Below the pieces are notes generated by a model that saw only the letters and a program-made list of their open reading frames with translations, searched no databases and was not told the DNA's origin. This document shows, piece by piece, positions 9,086 to 20,145 of a DNA stretch of 64,000 nt. This DNA is from Winogradskyella bathintestinalis (lineage in GTDB: Bacteria; Bacteroidota; Bacteroidia; Flavobacteriales; Flavobacteriaceae): positions 868,001 through 932,000 of the forward strand of contig NZ_JASDDK010000001.1 of assembly GCF_030407435.1 (NCBI RefSeq), written 5' to 3'. Position 1 is the first letter of the stretch. Each line of letters starts with the position of its first letter. A program made the position numbers and the translations under genes.

Positions 9086-10933
9086 ATGTGTGGAATTGTC
9101 GGGTATATTGGCCATAGAGAGGCTTACCCTATTGTTATAAAGGGTCTTCAAAGATTAGAATATCGAGGCTATGATAGTGCTGGTATAGCATTATACGATG
9201 GTAATAATATCAAACTTTGCAAAACTAAAGGAAAGGTATCTGACTTAAAAGATAAGATTGATGATTCAATATCTACAAATGGCACACTTGGTATTGGACA
9301 TACACGTTGGGCGACACATGGTGTGCCAAACGATGTAAATTCTCACCCTCATTATTCTAATTCTGGTGATTTAGTAATTATTCATAACGGAATTATAGAA
9401 AATTACGATTCATTAAAAAAAGAATTAATTAAACGCGGTTATACATTTAAATCAGATACCGATACGGAAGTATTGGTTAACCTTATTGAGGATGTAAAGA
9501 AAAATGAAAATATTAAACTTGGTAAAGCAGTTCAGATAGCTTTAAATCAAGTTGTTGGTGCATATGCTATAGCAGTCTTTGATAAGAACAAACCTAATGA
9601 AATTGTAGTGGCTAAACTAGGAAGTCCTTTAGCTATAGGAGTTGGTGACGATGAGTTTTTTATAGCGAGTGATGCCTCTCCATTTATTGAATACACCAAA
9701 AATGCTATTTATCTCGAAGATGAGCAAATGGCAATCATTAGAAGAGGTAAAGATATAAAAATAAGAAAAATTAAAAACGATGCTCTAGTCGATCCTTACG
9801 TGCAAGAGCTACAACTTAATTTAGAGCAAATTGAAAAAGGAGGTTACGACCACTTTATGCTCAAAGAAATCTATGAGCAACCTAGTGCTATTTTAGATAC
9901 ATTTAGAGGTCGTTTGTTAAGCAACGAAGCTATTGTAAAAATGGCAGGTGTTGAGGATAATATGAAAAAATTCTTAGCTGCGGATCGTATAATTATTGTA
10001 GCTTGTGGTACATCTTGGCACGCCGGACTGGTTGCAGAATATATTTTTGAAGATTTAGCAAGAATTCCTGTTGAGGTAGAATATGCTTCAGAATTTAGGT
10101 ATAGAAATCCTGTAATTACTGAAAAAGATATAGTAATTGCAATTTCGCAATCTGGAGAAACGGCTGATACTTTAGCAGCTATAAAATTAGCAAAATCTAA
10201 AGGAGCTTTTGTTTTTGGTGTTTGCAATGTTGTAGGTTCTTCTATTGCAAGAGAAGCGGATGCAGGTGCTTATACACACGCTGGTCCAGAAATTGGTGTC
10301 GCTTCAACTAAGGCTTTCACAACTCAAATTACAGTATTAACATTAATTGCTTTACGTTTAGCAAGAGCAAAAGGTACAATGTCTAGTTCAGAATTTAGAC
10401 ACCACCTTATTGAGCTCGAAACTATTCCTGGTAAAGTTGAAGAGGCATTAAAATCTGATGCTTATGTTAAGACTGTCGCAGAAATATATAAAGACGCTAA
10501 AAACTGTTTATACTTAGGACGTGGATATAATTTTCCTGTTGCTTTAGAAGGTGCTTTAAAATTAAAAGAAATTTCCTATATCCATGCCGAAGGGTATCCT
10601 GCAGCAGAAATGAAGCATGGACCGATCGCCTTAATAGATGAGCAAATGCCAGTTTTTGTAATCGCTACGAAAAAAGGTCATTATGAAAAGGTTGTAAGTA
10701 ATATTCAAGAAATAAAATCTAGAAAAGGTAAAATTATTGGTATTGTTACAAAAGGAGACACAAGTGTTAAAGAATTGGCAGATCATGTCATAGAGGTTCC
10801 AGAAACATTAGAGTGTTTAACCCCATTATTAACAACTATTCCATTACAATTATTATCTTATCATATAGCTGTAATGTTAGAGAAAAATGTAGATCAACCG
10901 AGAAATTTAGCGAAGTCTGTAACTGTAGAGTAA
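9086..10933 (+). CDS. glmS: Glutamine--fructose-6-phosphate aminotransferase (isomerizing)
   Basis: GlmS makes glucosamine-6-phosphate from fructose-6-phosphate and glutamine, the entry to peptidoglycan and LPS amino sugars. The 615-residue length is standard. The catalytic Cys2 opens the glutamine amidotransferase domain (MCGIVGYIG, residues 1-9), followed by two SIS sugar-isomerase domains, and the protein ends in the canonical KSVTVE. I see no glmS ribozyme in the 31-base upstream gap. It is followed by a strong terminator. Confidence 0.98.
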   Translation: MCGIVGYIGHREAYPIVIKGLQRLEYRGYDSAGIALYDGNNIKLCKTKGKVSDLKDKIDDSISTNGTLGIGHTRWATHGVPNDVNSHPHYSNSGDLVIIHNGIIENYDSLKKELIKRGYTFKSDTDTEVLVNLIEDVKKNENIKLGKAVQIALNQVVGAYAIAVFDKNKPNEIVVAKLGSPLAIGVGDDEFFIASDASPFIEYTKNAIYLEDEQMAIIRRGKDIKIRKIKNDALVDPYVQELQLNLEQIEKGGYDHFMLKEIYEQPSAILDTFRGRLLSNEAIVKMAGVEDNMKKFLAADRIIIVACGTSWHAGLVAEYIFEDLARIPVEVEYASEFRYRNPVITEKDIVIAISQSGETADTLAAIKLAKSKGAFVFGVCNVVGSSIAREADAGAYTHAGPEIGVASTKAFTTQITVLTLIALRLARAKGTMSSSEFRHHLIELETIPGKVEEALKSDAYVKTVAEIYKDAKNCLYLGRGYNFPVALEGALKLKEISYIHAEGYPAAEMKHGPIALIDEQMPVFVIATKKGHYEKVVSNIQEIKSRKGKIIGIVTKGDTSVKELADHVIEVPETLECLTPLLTTIPLQLLSYHIAVMLEKNVDQPRNLAKSVTVE

Positions 10934-10960
10934 TAGATAAAGTTGCTAACATTGCATTTC

Positions 10961-11008
10961 AAAGCCTAAAAATTGAATGATTCTCAATTTTTAGGCTTTG
11001 TTTTTTTG
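10961..11008 (+). terminator. Intrinsic terminator after glmS
   Basis: A 16-base-pair perfect stem (10961-10976 with 10984-10999) with a 7-base loop is followed by G and a run of seven T. Confidence 0.92.
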
Positions 11009-11015
11009 AAAAATT

Positions 11016-11031
11016 ATTATGCACGCATAAT
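11016..11031. promoter_or_regulatory. Inverted repeat upstream of TonB receptor gene
   Basis: ATTATGC-AC-GCATAAT is a 7-bp inverted repeat with a 2-base spacer, 76 bases before the receptor ATG. Its form suits an operator, but nothing identifies the regulator. Confidence 0.3.
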
Positions 11032-11106
11032 TTTATAAGAAATTGTTATTGAATTTTCATATATTTAATTAAATTGCTCAACTAATAAATTAACTAATTT
11101 TCTAAA

Positions 11107-13890
11107 ATGAAGACAATCTTAAAGCTTTTCACTATGCTTTTTTGCGTGGTATCTTTTGCACAAACCACAGTAAAGGGTAAAATTAATGACAATTCTGGGC
11201 TGCCCTTACCAGGGGCAAATGTCGTAGTCGTTGGCACAAGTTCTGGTACAGTCTCCGATTTTGATGGTAACTTTACTTTAACGGTAGAACAAGAACCACC
11301 ATTCTCTATTCGAGTAACATATACAGGCTTTGAATCTCAAACTATTGAGATCACCACAAATAATCAAACCGTAGATGTAACACTAGAAGAAGGTAACTCA
11401 CTCGATGAAGTTGTAATATCAGCATCTCGTACTCCAGAACGAATTTTTGAGTCTCCCGTGACTGTTGAGCGTTTTGGTTTAAAAGAAATCAAAAATACAG
11501 CATCTGCAGGTTTTTACGACGGATTAGAAAATTTAAAGGGGGTGGATGTAAATACCAATAGTTTAACCTTTAAGTCGGTTAACACCAGAGGATTTGCGTC
11601 ATTTGCAAATACACGATTTATGCAGCTAGTAGATGGCATGGATAATTCGGCTCCAGCATTAAATTTCCCTATTGGAAATTTAGTAGGAATGAATGAAACA
11701 GATGTTTTTAGCGTAGAACTTTTACCTGGTGCTGCTTCCGCACTTTATGGAGCAAATGCCTTTAATGGTATTTTATTTATGCGAAGTAAAAATCCTTTCG
11801 ATTTTCAAGGCATTAGTGGTTATCATAAACAAGGAATTACATCACAAGATGCTGGTGGAGATAACACTTATAGAGATTCTGGAATTAGAATGGCTTATAA
11901 ATTCAGTGAAAAATTTGCTGCCAAAGTTAATTTTGGTTGGTTAAAGGGTACCGATTGGACGGCTAACAACTATAATGGCAAACCTGGCACCGGTAATGAT
12001 AGATCAAGTCTTAATTACGACGGTTATAACATTTATGGTGATGAAGTTTCTGCGGATATTAAAGACGTGGCGCTTTTATTAGAAGGTATGGGATTAGCAC
12101 CTGCAGGGTCTAATGCTTTAATTCCATCTGTAGAGGTTAGTAGAACAGGTTATGAAGAACGTGATTTAACAGATTACAATGCCGAGAGTATAAAAGCCGA
12201 TTGGGGTCTGTATTTTAGACCATGGGAAAATGATTTTGAAATACAATATGTTGGTAAATTCGGTACAGGAAATACTATTTATCAAGGAACCAACAGATAT
12301 AATATCGCTAACTTTTCTCAACAACAGCACAAAATTGAGGTTAGAAATGATAACTTTTTTGTGAGAGGTTATATAGTTTCTGACAAAGCAGGTGATTCGT
12401 ATGATATGATATTTACAGGAATCAATATCAACAGAGCATGGAAAGATGATAATACTTGGTTTGGGGAATATGTAGCAGAATATTTAGGCCAAACCTTAGG
12501 TGGTGCTACTGACAGTGCGGCACATATAGCGGCGCGTCAAGCTGCTGATACAGGACGTTTTGAGCCAGGTTCTACAAATTTTAAAAATGCATTTAACCGA
12601 AGTATAAATGATCCTGATTTAACCACAGGTTCAAAATTTCAGGATAATTCTAACTACACACATGCTGATGCTAATTACAATTTTAGCCATTTATGGGATG
12701 TTATTGATATCCAGGTCGGTGGTTCTTACAGACAGTACGAATTAAATTCTGATGGAACGATTTATACAGATTACGATGGTCCTATAAATTATTCAGAATT
12801 TGGAATTTATACGCAATTGCAGAAAGAATTTGATCTTAGTGAAGACATGAAATTAAAATTAACTGGGTCTGCACGTTATGATAAATCTGAATTTTTCGAC
12901 GGGTTTTTATCACCAAGAATATCGGCAGGTTTAACAGTAAATAGAGATCACAACATAAGAGCTTCGGTACAAACAGGATTTAGAAATCCGGTTACGCAAG
13001 ATTTATTTATCGGTCTTGATGCCGGACGAGCAATCTTAATCGGTGGTGCGCCAGATAACTTAGACCGTTATGTTAGAGATTATGATGTTAGTGCTGCGGG
13101 TCAGTTAGGATTCGGACAACCTGGGGTGATAACTCAAACAGGTGGTTCTGCTTATAATAATTCATACTTAGCTTCTTCTGTTGTAGCATTTGGTGAAACT
13201 GGTAATCCTGCGGAATTAAAAATTGGAAATTCAGATTTAGTAGAACCAGAAAAAATTACTTCTTTCGAAGTTGGTTATAGAGGTAAACTTAATAAGATTA
13301 TCGTAGATATGAGTGTGTATTACAACCAGTATAAAGATTTTATCTCTAACGAAACTGTTTTAGCACCATTATATGGTACGGTAGGTGATGGGTCGCTTTC
13401 TGTTGCTGCTATCGCCAATGGAGATTTTACAACATACCAAACCTATACCAATTCTAAAGCCGATGTAAAATCTTATGGAGGTTCTATCGGATTATCAACT
13501 AAAGTATTTGGAGGTTTTGATTTAGATGGAAGTTACACATATACTAAACAAGATTTTGATCAGGCGGCTTTTCCAGATTTTAGAACAAGTTTTAATACTC
13601 CAGAGCATAAGACAAAAGCAAGTTTTGGTAATACTGAAGTTTTCAAGAACTTTGGTTTTAATGTCGCATGGAGATGGAGTGATAACTATTTCTGGCAAGC
13701 AACTTTCGGTGATGGTGATATTCCTTCTTACCATACAGTTGATGCACAAATTAGTTTAAAAGTACCATCTTTTAAATCAACTTTTAAAGCAGGTGCTACC
13801 AACATTCTTGGAGATGAGTATTTTACAGCAATCGGTACTGGTAATATTGGGTCGTTGTACTACGTCTCTTGGACGATTAATAATTTATAA
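11107..13890 (+). CDS. TonB-dependent receptor with carboxypeptidase-like regulatory domain
   Basis: A 927-residue outer-membrane active transporter. It has a signal peptide (about 1-19, ending SFAQ), then a CarboxypepD_reg-like beta-sandwich (about 20-100, with LPGANVVVVGTSSGTVSDFDG), the plug domain (about 105-225, with VNTRGF and LLPGAASALYGANAFNG) and the long beta-barrel. The downstream gene starts 15 bases later (at its second ATG) and encodes an SGNH lipoprotein, so the two probably act together at the cell surface. The barrel holds no SusD-type partner signature; the substrate cannot be told from sequence. Confidence 0.93.
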   Translation: MKTILKLFTMLFCVVSFAQTTVKGKINDNSGLPLPGANVVVVGTSSGTVSDFDGNFTLTVEQEPPFSIRVTYTGFESQTIEITTNNQTVDVTLEEGNSLDEVVISASRTPERIFESPVTVERFGLKEIKNTASAGFYDGLENLKGVDVNTNSLTFKSVNTRGFASFANTRFMQLVDGMDNSAPALNFPIGNLVGMNETDVFSVELLPGAASALYGANAFNGILFMRSKNPFDFQGISGYHKQGITSQDAGGDNTYRDSGIRMAYKFSEKFAAKVNFGWLKGTDWTANNYNGKPGTGNDRSSLNYDGYNIYGDEVSADIKDVALLLEGMGLAPAGSNALIPSVEVSRTGYEERDLTDYNAESIKADWGLYFRPWENDFEIQYVGKFGTGNTIYQGTNRYNIANFSQQQHKIEVRNDNFFVRGYIVSDKAGDSYDMIFTGININRAWKDDNTWFGEYVAEYLGQTLGGATDSAAHIAARQAADTGRFEPGSTNFKNAFNRSINDPDLTTGSKFQDNSNYTHADANYNFSHLWDVIDIQVGGSYRQYELNSDGTIYTDYDGPINYSEFGIYTQLQKEFDLSEDMKLKLTGSARYDKSEFFDGFLSPRISAGLTVNRDHNIRASVQTGFRNPVTQDLFIGLDAGRAILIGGAPDNLDRYVRDYDVSAAGQLGFGQPGVITQTGGSAYNNSYLASSVVAFGETGNPAELKIGNSDLVEPEKITSFEVGYRGKLNKIIVDMSVYYNQYKDFISNETVLAPLYGTVGDGSLSVAAIANGDFTTYQTYTNSKADVKSYGGSIGLSTKVFGGFDLDGSYTYTKQDFDQAAFPDFRTSFNTPEHKTKASFGNTEVFKNFGFNVAWRWSDNYFWQATFGDGDIPSYHTVDAQISLKVPSFKSTFKAGATNILGDEYFTAIGTGNIGSLYYVSWTINNL

Positions 13891-13905
13891 AAAATGGTTT
13901 TAAAA

Positions 13906-15453
13906 ATGAAAAAAATTAAATATATATTTCTATCTGCTGTTCTTTTAGGATTTACAGCTTGTAATGACGATGATTATGATTATTCTCCTGAAGCAGAACC
14001 GTTACCTGAATTAACGGCTGGTGATGCTGATTTTTCAAACTTTGTAGCTGTAGGGGCTTCGTTTACTGCAGGTTTTACAGATAATGCTCTTTTTATTAAT
14101 AGTCAAATGAATTCATTTCCAAATATAATGGCTGATCAATTTGCCAAAGCTGGAGGTGGAATGTTTAATCAACCATTAATGAATGATAATTTTGGTGGAT
14201 TGACTTTGGGCGGTATGAGAATAACTGAACCAAGATTAGTTTTTGGTGGTGCTGGTCCGGTTCCATTGGAAGCTGTTATAGGTCCTATTTCAGTATCTAC
14301 AGATATCACTAACAATCCAACAGGTCCATTTAGTAATTTAGGCATACCAGGAGCAAAAAGTTTTCACTTAGTGGCGCCAGGTTATGGAAATATTCAAAAT
14401 TTTCCGGCAGCAGCGAATCCTTATGCTGTACGCGTTACGGGCAGTACCCCGAATGCTTCAATATTAGATTTAGCGGTTGCACAGACTCCTACATTTTTCA
14501 CTTTATCTGAAGTAGGCGGGAATGATGTACTAGGTTTTGCAACATCAGGTGGAACTACAGGTTTTGACGATATAACTCCGCAAACAACATTTGATGCGGC
14601 ATTAAATGCCTTAGTAGATGGTTTAACAACCAATGGTGCAAAAGGTGCAATCGGTAACTTACCGAATATTACGAGTTTATCATATTTTACTACGGTGCCA
14701 AACAACGCCTTAGCTTTAGATGAAGCTACTGCAGCCAATCTTACTGGTTTTTTTCAAGCTCTAACAGGAATCTTTACACAAGGTTTAGTTCAGCAGGGAT
14801 TACCATTGGAAAATGCACAAGCATTAGCGAGCCAATATGCGATTACTTTTAACGAAGGTGCAAATCGATTTTTAATTGATGTACCTGTGACTCCAGCCAA
14901 TCCATTAGGCTTTAGACAAATGACGGAAGATGAACTTTTACTTTTACCAATAGACCAAGATGCATTAGCACAAGGCTATGGTTCCGTAGTTTTAACACCA
15001 GATGTATTACAAGTTTTGGGGCTTTTACAAGCTGGAGGTACTCCAACTCAAGAACAAGCTAACTTAGTGCTAGGTGCAGTTAGCGGAATTGATAATGTAG
15101 ACGCTTTGGATTCAGCTGAATTATCAGCTATACAAGAAGCTACAGCTGGATATAATCAGAGTATCGAAGCAGTAGCAACTGCTAATGGTTTGGCTTTAGT
15201 AGATTTAAATTCTATTTTAGTTGAAGCGTCAACAGCTGGTTTACAATTCGATGACTATTTTCTAAACACAGATTTAGTATTTGGTGGTCTAGTAAGTTTA
15301 GATGGTGTACATCTAACATCTAGAGGTTATGCTTTAATGGCAAATAGTTTCTTAAAAGCTATCGATGCTACTTATGGTTCTAATTTTGAAGCTTCTGGTA
15401 ACTTAGCAAAGGCTGGAGATTATCCTACAAATTACTCACCGGCTTTACAATAA
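13906..15453 (+). CDS. SGNH/GDSL-family hydrolase lipoprotein
   Basis: A 515-residue surface lipoprotein. I choose the ATG at 13906 over the one at 13894 because MKKIKYIF starts a clean lipoprotein signal ending at Cys19 (GFTAC). SGNH blocks are visible: VGASFTAG with Ser52 (GAS rather than GDS), GGNDVLG supplying Gly and Asn, and a C-terminal DGVHLTSRGY with the catalytic Asp-x-x-His. A roughly 200-residue insertion sits between blocks III and V. It is paired with the TonB receptor just upstream; an esterase or lipase acting on imported material is plausible. Confidence 0.85.
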   Translation: MKKIKYIFLSAVLLGFTACNDDDYDYSPEAEPLPELTAGDADFSNFVAVGASFTAGFTDNALFINSQMNSFPNIMADQFAKAGGGMFNQPLMNDNFGGLTLGGMRITEPRLVFGGAGPVPLEAVIGPISVSTDITNNPTGPFSNLGIPGAKSFHLVAPGYGNIQNFPAAANPYAVRVTGSTPNASILDLAVAQTPTFFTLSEVGGNDVLGFATSGGTTGFDDITPQTTFDAALNALVDGLTTNGAKGAIGNLPNITSLSYFTTVPNNALALDEATAANLTGFFQALTGIFTQGLVQQGLPLENAQALASQYAITFNEGANRFLIDVPVTPANPLGFRQMTEDELLLLPIDQDALAQGYGSVVLTPDVLQVLGLLQAGGTPTQEQANLVLGAVSGIDNVDALDSAELSAIQEATAGYNQSIEAVATANGLALVDLNSILVEASTAGLQFDDYFLNTDLVFGGLVSLDGVHLTSRGYALMANSFLKAIDATYGSNFEASGNLAKAGDYPTNYSPALQ

Positions 15454-15475
15454 AAATATAATAACTCTGATGATT

Positions 15476-15507
15476 AAAAGTGCGCTCTATTTGAGCGCAC
15501 TTTTTTT
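15476..15507 (+). terminator. Intrinsic terminator after SGNH lipoprotein gene
   Basis: The stem GTGCGCTC/GAGCGCAC, extended by A/T pairs, has a 5-base loop and is followed by seven T. Confidence 0.9.
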
Positions 15508-15545
15508 ATAAAAAAAAGCCCATAAAAAAAGATCTCTATTTTTAA

Positions 15546-17132
<1,587 letters not shown>

Positions 17133-17200
17133 TTGGTTTATAGTTGTTGGTTGCTAGTTTTTCCAACAACCATCTACTAACAACAAACAACTAAAAGAGT

Positions 17201-17479
17201 ATGTATTTAGAAATAGTATCACCAGAAGCCACATTGTTTAGCGGAGAAGTTACTTCAGTAACAGTGCCGGGAGTTAATGGTGAATTTCAAATGTTGAATA
17301 ATCACGCACCAATTGTCTCTATTCTTAAAGAAGGGCAGGTTAAAGTTGAAAGTAAGAATATTCAATTAGGTAAAGATGTTGAAGCTAAATTCACAAAATC
17401 TGATAATGGGGTTTGGTTGGCTATCAATTCTGGCACCTTAGAATTGAAAGATAATAAGCTAATAATTTTGGCAGATTAA
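17201..17479 (+). CDS. atpC: F1Fo ATP synthase subunit epsilon (short form)
   Basis: A 92-residue epsilon subunit that consists only of the N-terminal beta-sandwich (YLEIVSPEATLFSGEV, VPGVNGEFQMLNNHAP). The C-terminal two-helix domain that inhibits ATP hydrolysis in E. coli (about 139 residues in total) is absent. This is common in Bacteroidota and implies that epsilon inhibition is missing or different. It lies 68 bases after atpD and is followed by a strong terminator. Confidence 0.95.
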   Translation: MYLEIVSPEATLFSGEVTSVTVPGVNGEFQMLNNHAPIVSILKEGQVKVESKNIQLGKDVEAKFTKSDNGVWLAINSGTLELKDNKLIILAD

Positions 17480-17500
17480 TTCAATTATATTATAAATTAG

Positions 17501-17534
17501 AAAAGCGCGAAATGATTTATTTCGCGCTTTTTTT
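17501..17534 (+). terminator. Intrinsic terminator after atpC
   Basis: A 12-base-pair stem AAAAGCGCGAAA/TTTCGCGCTTTT with a 7-base loop runs into a T-tract. Confidence 0.9.
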
Positions 17535-17536
17535 AT

Positions 17537-17621
17537 GTTTTATTGCTATTCGTTTTGAGCAATAATAAATTCAATAGAATAGTCCATCATAAGAGGATTT
17601 TCTATTCTGCTGCAATAAAAC
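17537..17621. repeat. Nested inverted repeats (possible structured RNA)
   Basis: An outer 10-bp perfect inverted repeat, GTTTTATTGC at 17537-17546 and GCAATAAAAC at 17612-17621, encloses an inner repeat AGAATAG/CTATTCT. Together they could fold into one long arm. No T-tract follows, so it is not an obvious terminator. It lies between the atpC terminator and the end of the S24 regulator gene. Confidence 0.35.
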
Positions 17622-17692
17622 CCTTAATTATTATCATTTACTTTAACAAGTCTTCTGTATGCTAACTTTAGTGCCGACTTGTTTCAAATAAA

Positions 17693-18466
17693 CTACATTC
17701 GTTTTACGGCTTCCAATTCCACTTTTAATTCTTGAAACAACATCATAATGCTGCTCAATTTTAATTCCTTTTCGTCATATTCTTGCGTGTTGATACAACA
17801 GGTAAACTCCCAAATTTCCAAAATATTTTCACGTGCAATTATATATGGTTGGTAACTTTTGTTATCTGAGCTCAATAACATATTTTTAGTATCCTTTTCT
17901 GGGATATAAATCCGTTTATAAACTAGACCATCATCTTTGGTTAAAATAATATAGGTACGTCCATTTTTAACGTCGTTAATGTCTTCCATAAATTTGGCGA
18001 CTATAAAAGCTCCATCTTTTACTGGTAACATAGAATCTCCCTTAATAGGAAATGCACGATGTGTTCCTGTAGGTAAAAAAGGTAATTTAATTTTTTGTAA
18101 TTGTTCTATATACTCAGGGTCGTCATAACCAGATAAATAACCTGCCGTTGCTTTAGCGGGTATTATTTCAATTAAATCTTCGTTATCTTCATTTACTGTT
18201 ACAGGAAATAATACACGTTTATTACCAACTTCAATAAAAGATATGTCTTTTGCTTTTCGTAAATCGTTCTTTACCAAAATATCAATTGGAATATTAAAAT
18301 AATTAGATAAATCAACTAAACGATCTATTGGTGGTTCTGAGCGTCCTTCTTCGTAAGAACCGACAACAGAGCGTGTCCAGTTGAGTTCGTCTGCAAAACG
18401 CTCTTGAGATAACTTTTTTAGAGCTCTTAAATGTTTTATATTGGCTTGAATAGGTTTCATATACAT
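17693..18466 (-). CDS. LexA/CI-like transcriptional regulator (XRE HTH + S24 peptidase)
   Basis: A 257-residue DNA-binding regulator of the S24 family. The XRE-type helix-turn-helix spans about residues 8-62 (LSQERFADELNWTRSVVGSYE). A candidate self-cleavage site AG is at 108-109. The C-terminal S24 peptidase has the serine motif KGDSM (Ser145) and the lysine in LVYKR (Lys184). This suggests a repressor that cleaves itself on DNA damage, or an uncleaved sensor. ATGs at 18466 and 18460 are both possible. A perfect inverted repeat touches the start, a likely autoregulatory operator. No phage or mutagenesis-polymerase genes are adjacent. Confidence 0.88.
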   Translation of the reverse strand: MYMKPIQANIKHLRALKKLSQERFADELNWTRSVVGSYEEGRSEPPIDRLVDLSNYFNIPIDILVKNDLRKAKDISFIEVGNKRVLFPVTVNEDNEDLIEIIPAKATAGYLSGYDDPEYIEQLQKIKLPFLPTGTHRAFPIKGDSMLPVKDGAFIVAKFMEDINDVKNGRTYIILTKDDGLVYKRIYIPEKDTKNMLLSSDNKSYQPYIIARENILEIWEFTCCINTQEYDEKELKLSSIMMLFQELKVELEAVKRM

Positions 18467-18484
18467 TTCCCACGAAAGTGGGAA
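18467..18484. promoter_or_regulatory. Candidate operator at the S24 regulator start
   Basis: TTCCCAC-GAAA-GTGGGAA is a perfect 7-bp inverted repeat with a 4-base spacer that abuts the ATG at 18466. Its position suits autorepression, and a hairpin in the mRNA leader is also possible. I saw no second copy in the window. Confidence 0.5.
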
Positions 18485-18857
18485 CCCTTTTAATTTATTA
18501 ATCGTAACTACAAATATAAGTAATAATTACTATATATAATAGCTGATGAAAATGATTGTTTTTAGGTTGACTATAGTCGATTATTTAATTGCAAGAACAT
18601 TGTGACTGTTCTTTATTTGAAAATTTCACATAATTTTTCGATATTTGTAACACTATGAAACCATTCTGGCGAGACATAAAACTTCATCTTCATTTCCTTA
18701 TCAAAAGGAATCCAGAGTAAATATGCCATTTTTGCAAAAGCAGGAATCTCTGCAAATTTTGTACCTTTATAATATTGCAAATAGCTGAATATTATTTACA
18801 TCAATCAACAGTCAGCAAAACTTTGAATTTTAAACCTAAAACTTTAAACTCAACCGC
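18485..18857. other. Intergenic region between the S24 regulator and hmgA
   Basis: About 370 bases, very AT-rich, between two divergent genes. It must hold promoters for both. I see only a near-match to the -7 box (GATATTTG, about 18639-18646) ahead of a 21-codon open frame at 18655-18720 that I do not consider supported. No tRNA, terminator or repeat was found. Confidence 0.5.
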
Positions 18858-20012
18858 ATGCCATTTTATCATAAATTAGGAAAAATTCCACCAAAACGCC
18901 ACACGCAGTTTAAAAAACCGAATGGCGATTTTTATTACGAGCAATTGTTCGGTACCATTGGCTTCGACGGCATGTCCACCAATAGTTATCACGAACAAAG
19001 ACCTACGCAGGTTAAGGAAATAAGAAATCAATATAGCGTTGCACCAAAAATTGCGAAGGAGAATAATATGCAGTCGTATCGTTTTAGAGGGTTTCAAGTA
19101 AAACCAGAAAACGATTATTTAGACAGTCGTAAAATTGTTTTGACCAATAGCGATTGTAATATCATATTAGCAGCACCGAAGGAATCTACCAAAGATTATT
19201 TTTATAAAAACACCGATGCTGACGAATTAATTTTTATCCACAAAGGCACAGGAAAATTAAGAACACACTTGGGGAATATAGATTTTAAGTATGGTGATTA
19301 TCTACTAGTGCCAAGAGGCATAATCTATAAACTCGATTTTTATACGGAAGATAATCGTTTATTCATAGTGGAATCTCGCAGACCAATTTATACACCAAAA
19401 CGTTATCGCAATTATTTCGGACAATTATTAGAGCATTCACCGTTTTGTGAGCGTGATTTAAGACAGCCACAAGAATTAGAAACGAATAACGAATCTGGTG
19501 ATTTCTTAATAAAAATTAAAAAACAAGACGAAATTTTTGATATGGTCTATGCGTCGCATCCTTTTGATGTGGTGGGCTATGATGGTTACAATTATCCGTA
19601 TGCTTTTTCAATCCACGATTTCGAGCCTATAACAGGAAGAGTGCATCAGCCGCCTCCAGTACATCAGACATTTGAAACTGACGCTTTTGTAGTGTGTAGT
19701 TTTGTACCACGTATGTACGATTATCATCCGCTTGCCGTGCCTGCACCATATAATCATAGTAATATAGATAGTGATGAAGTGTTGTATTATGTAGATGGGG
19801 ATTTTATGAGTAGAAATGATATTGAAGCTGGTCATATTTCATTGCACCCAGCTGGTATTCCTCATGGTCCACATCCTGGAACCATGGAAAAAAGTATTGG
19901 AAAGGTGAAAACCGAAGAGTTAGCAGTTATGGTAGATACCTTTAAACCGCTTAAAGTTACAGAAGAAGCTTTAAAAATTGCTGATGAAGACTATTTTAAG
20001 TCGTGGTTGTAA
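18858..20012 (+). CDS. hmgA: Homogentisate 1,2-dioxygenase
   Basis: It opens the homogentisate ring to maleylacetoacetate in tyrosine and phenylalanine breakdown. The 384-residue protein starts MPFYHKLGKIPPKRH and matches the shorter Bacteroidota form of the enzyme. The cupin core (HKGTGKLRTHLGNIDFKYGDYLLVPRG) and the C-terminal iron and substrate region with HPAGIPHGPHPG are present. HPPD, the preceding enzyme of the pathway, is encoded 660 bases downstream on the same strand, with a CCC-motif gene between. Fumarylacetoacetase is not in the window. Confidence 0.95.
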   Translation: MPFYHKLGKIPPKRHTQFKKPNGDFYYEQLFGTIGFDGMSTNSYHEQRPTQVKEIRNQYSVAPKIAKENNMQSYRFRGFQVKPENDYLDSRKIVLTNSDCNIILAAPKESTKDYFYKNTDADELIFIHKGTGKLRTHLGNIDFKYGDYLLVPRGIIYKLDFYTEDNRLFIVESRRPIYTPKRYRNYFGQLLEHSPFCERDLRQPQELETNNESGDFLIKIKKQDEIFDMVYASHPFDVVGYDGYNYPYAFSIHDFEPITGRVHQPPPVHQTFETDAFVVCSFVPRMYDYHPLAVPAPYNHSNIDSDEVLYYVDGDFMSRNDIEAGHISLHPAGIPHGPHPGTMEKSIGKVKTEELAVMVDTFKPLKVTEEALKIADEDYFKSWL

Positions 20013-20145
20013 AAAAGTTTTTCCGTTAGTTATCGTATCTGGCCTTCCGAAAGACTGAAGATGCTGAAAATCAAACAAACTCTGTAAAGCCAGCAGTTAG
20101 AGTTCTTCCGCTATACGAAAGTTAGATGTAACTTATTTTTTATTT

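Noticed and set aside
18655..18720. 21-codon plus-strand frame (MKPFWRDIKLHLHF...) upstream of hmgA
   Set aside because: It is very short with only a near-consensus promoter box; I found no similarity or second support, so I left it out of the gene list.
20013..20145. Repeated CTTCCG and GTTAG words and a TCGTAT/ATACGA pair between hmgA and the CCC-motif gene
   Set aside because: The arms are short, mismatched and far apart; it does not form a convincing repeat or terminator.
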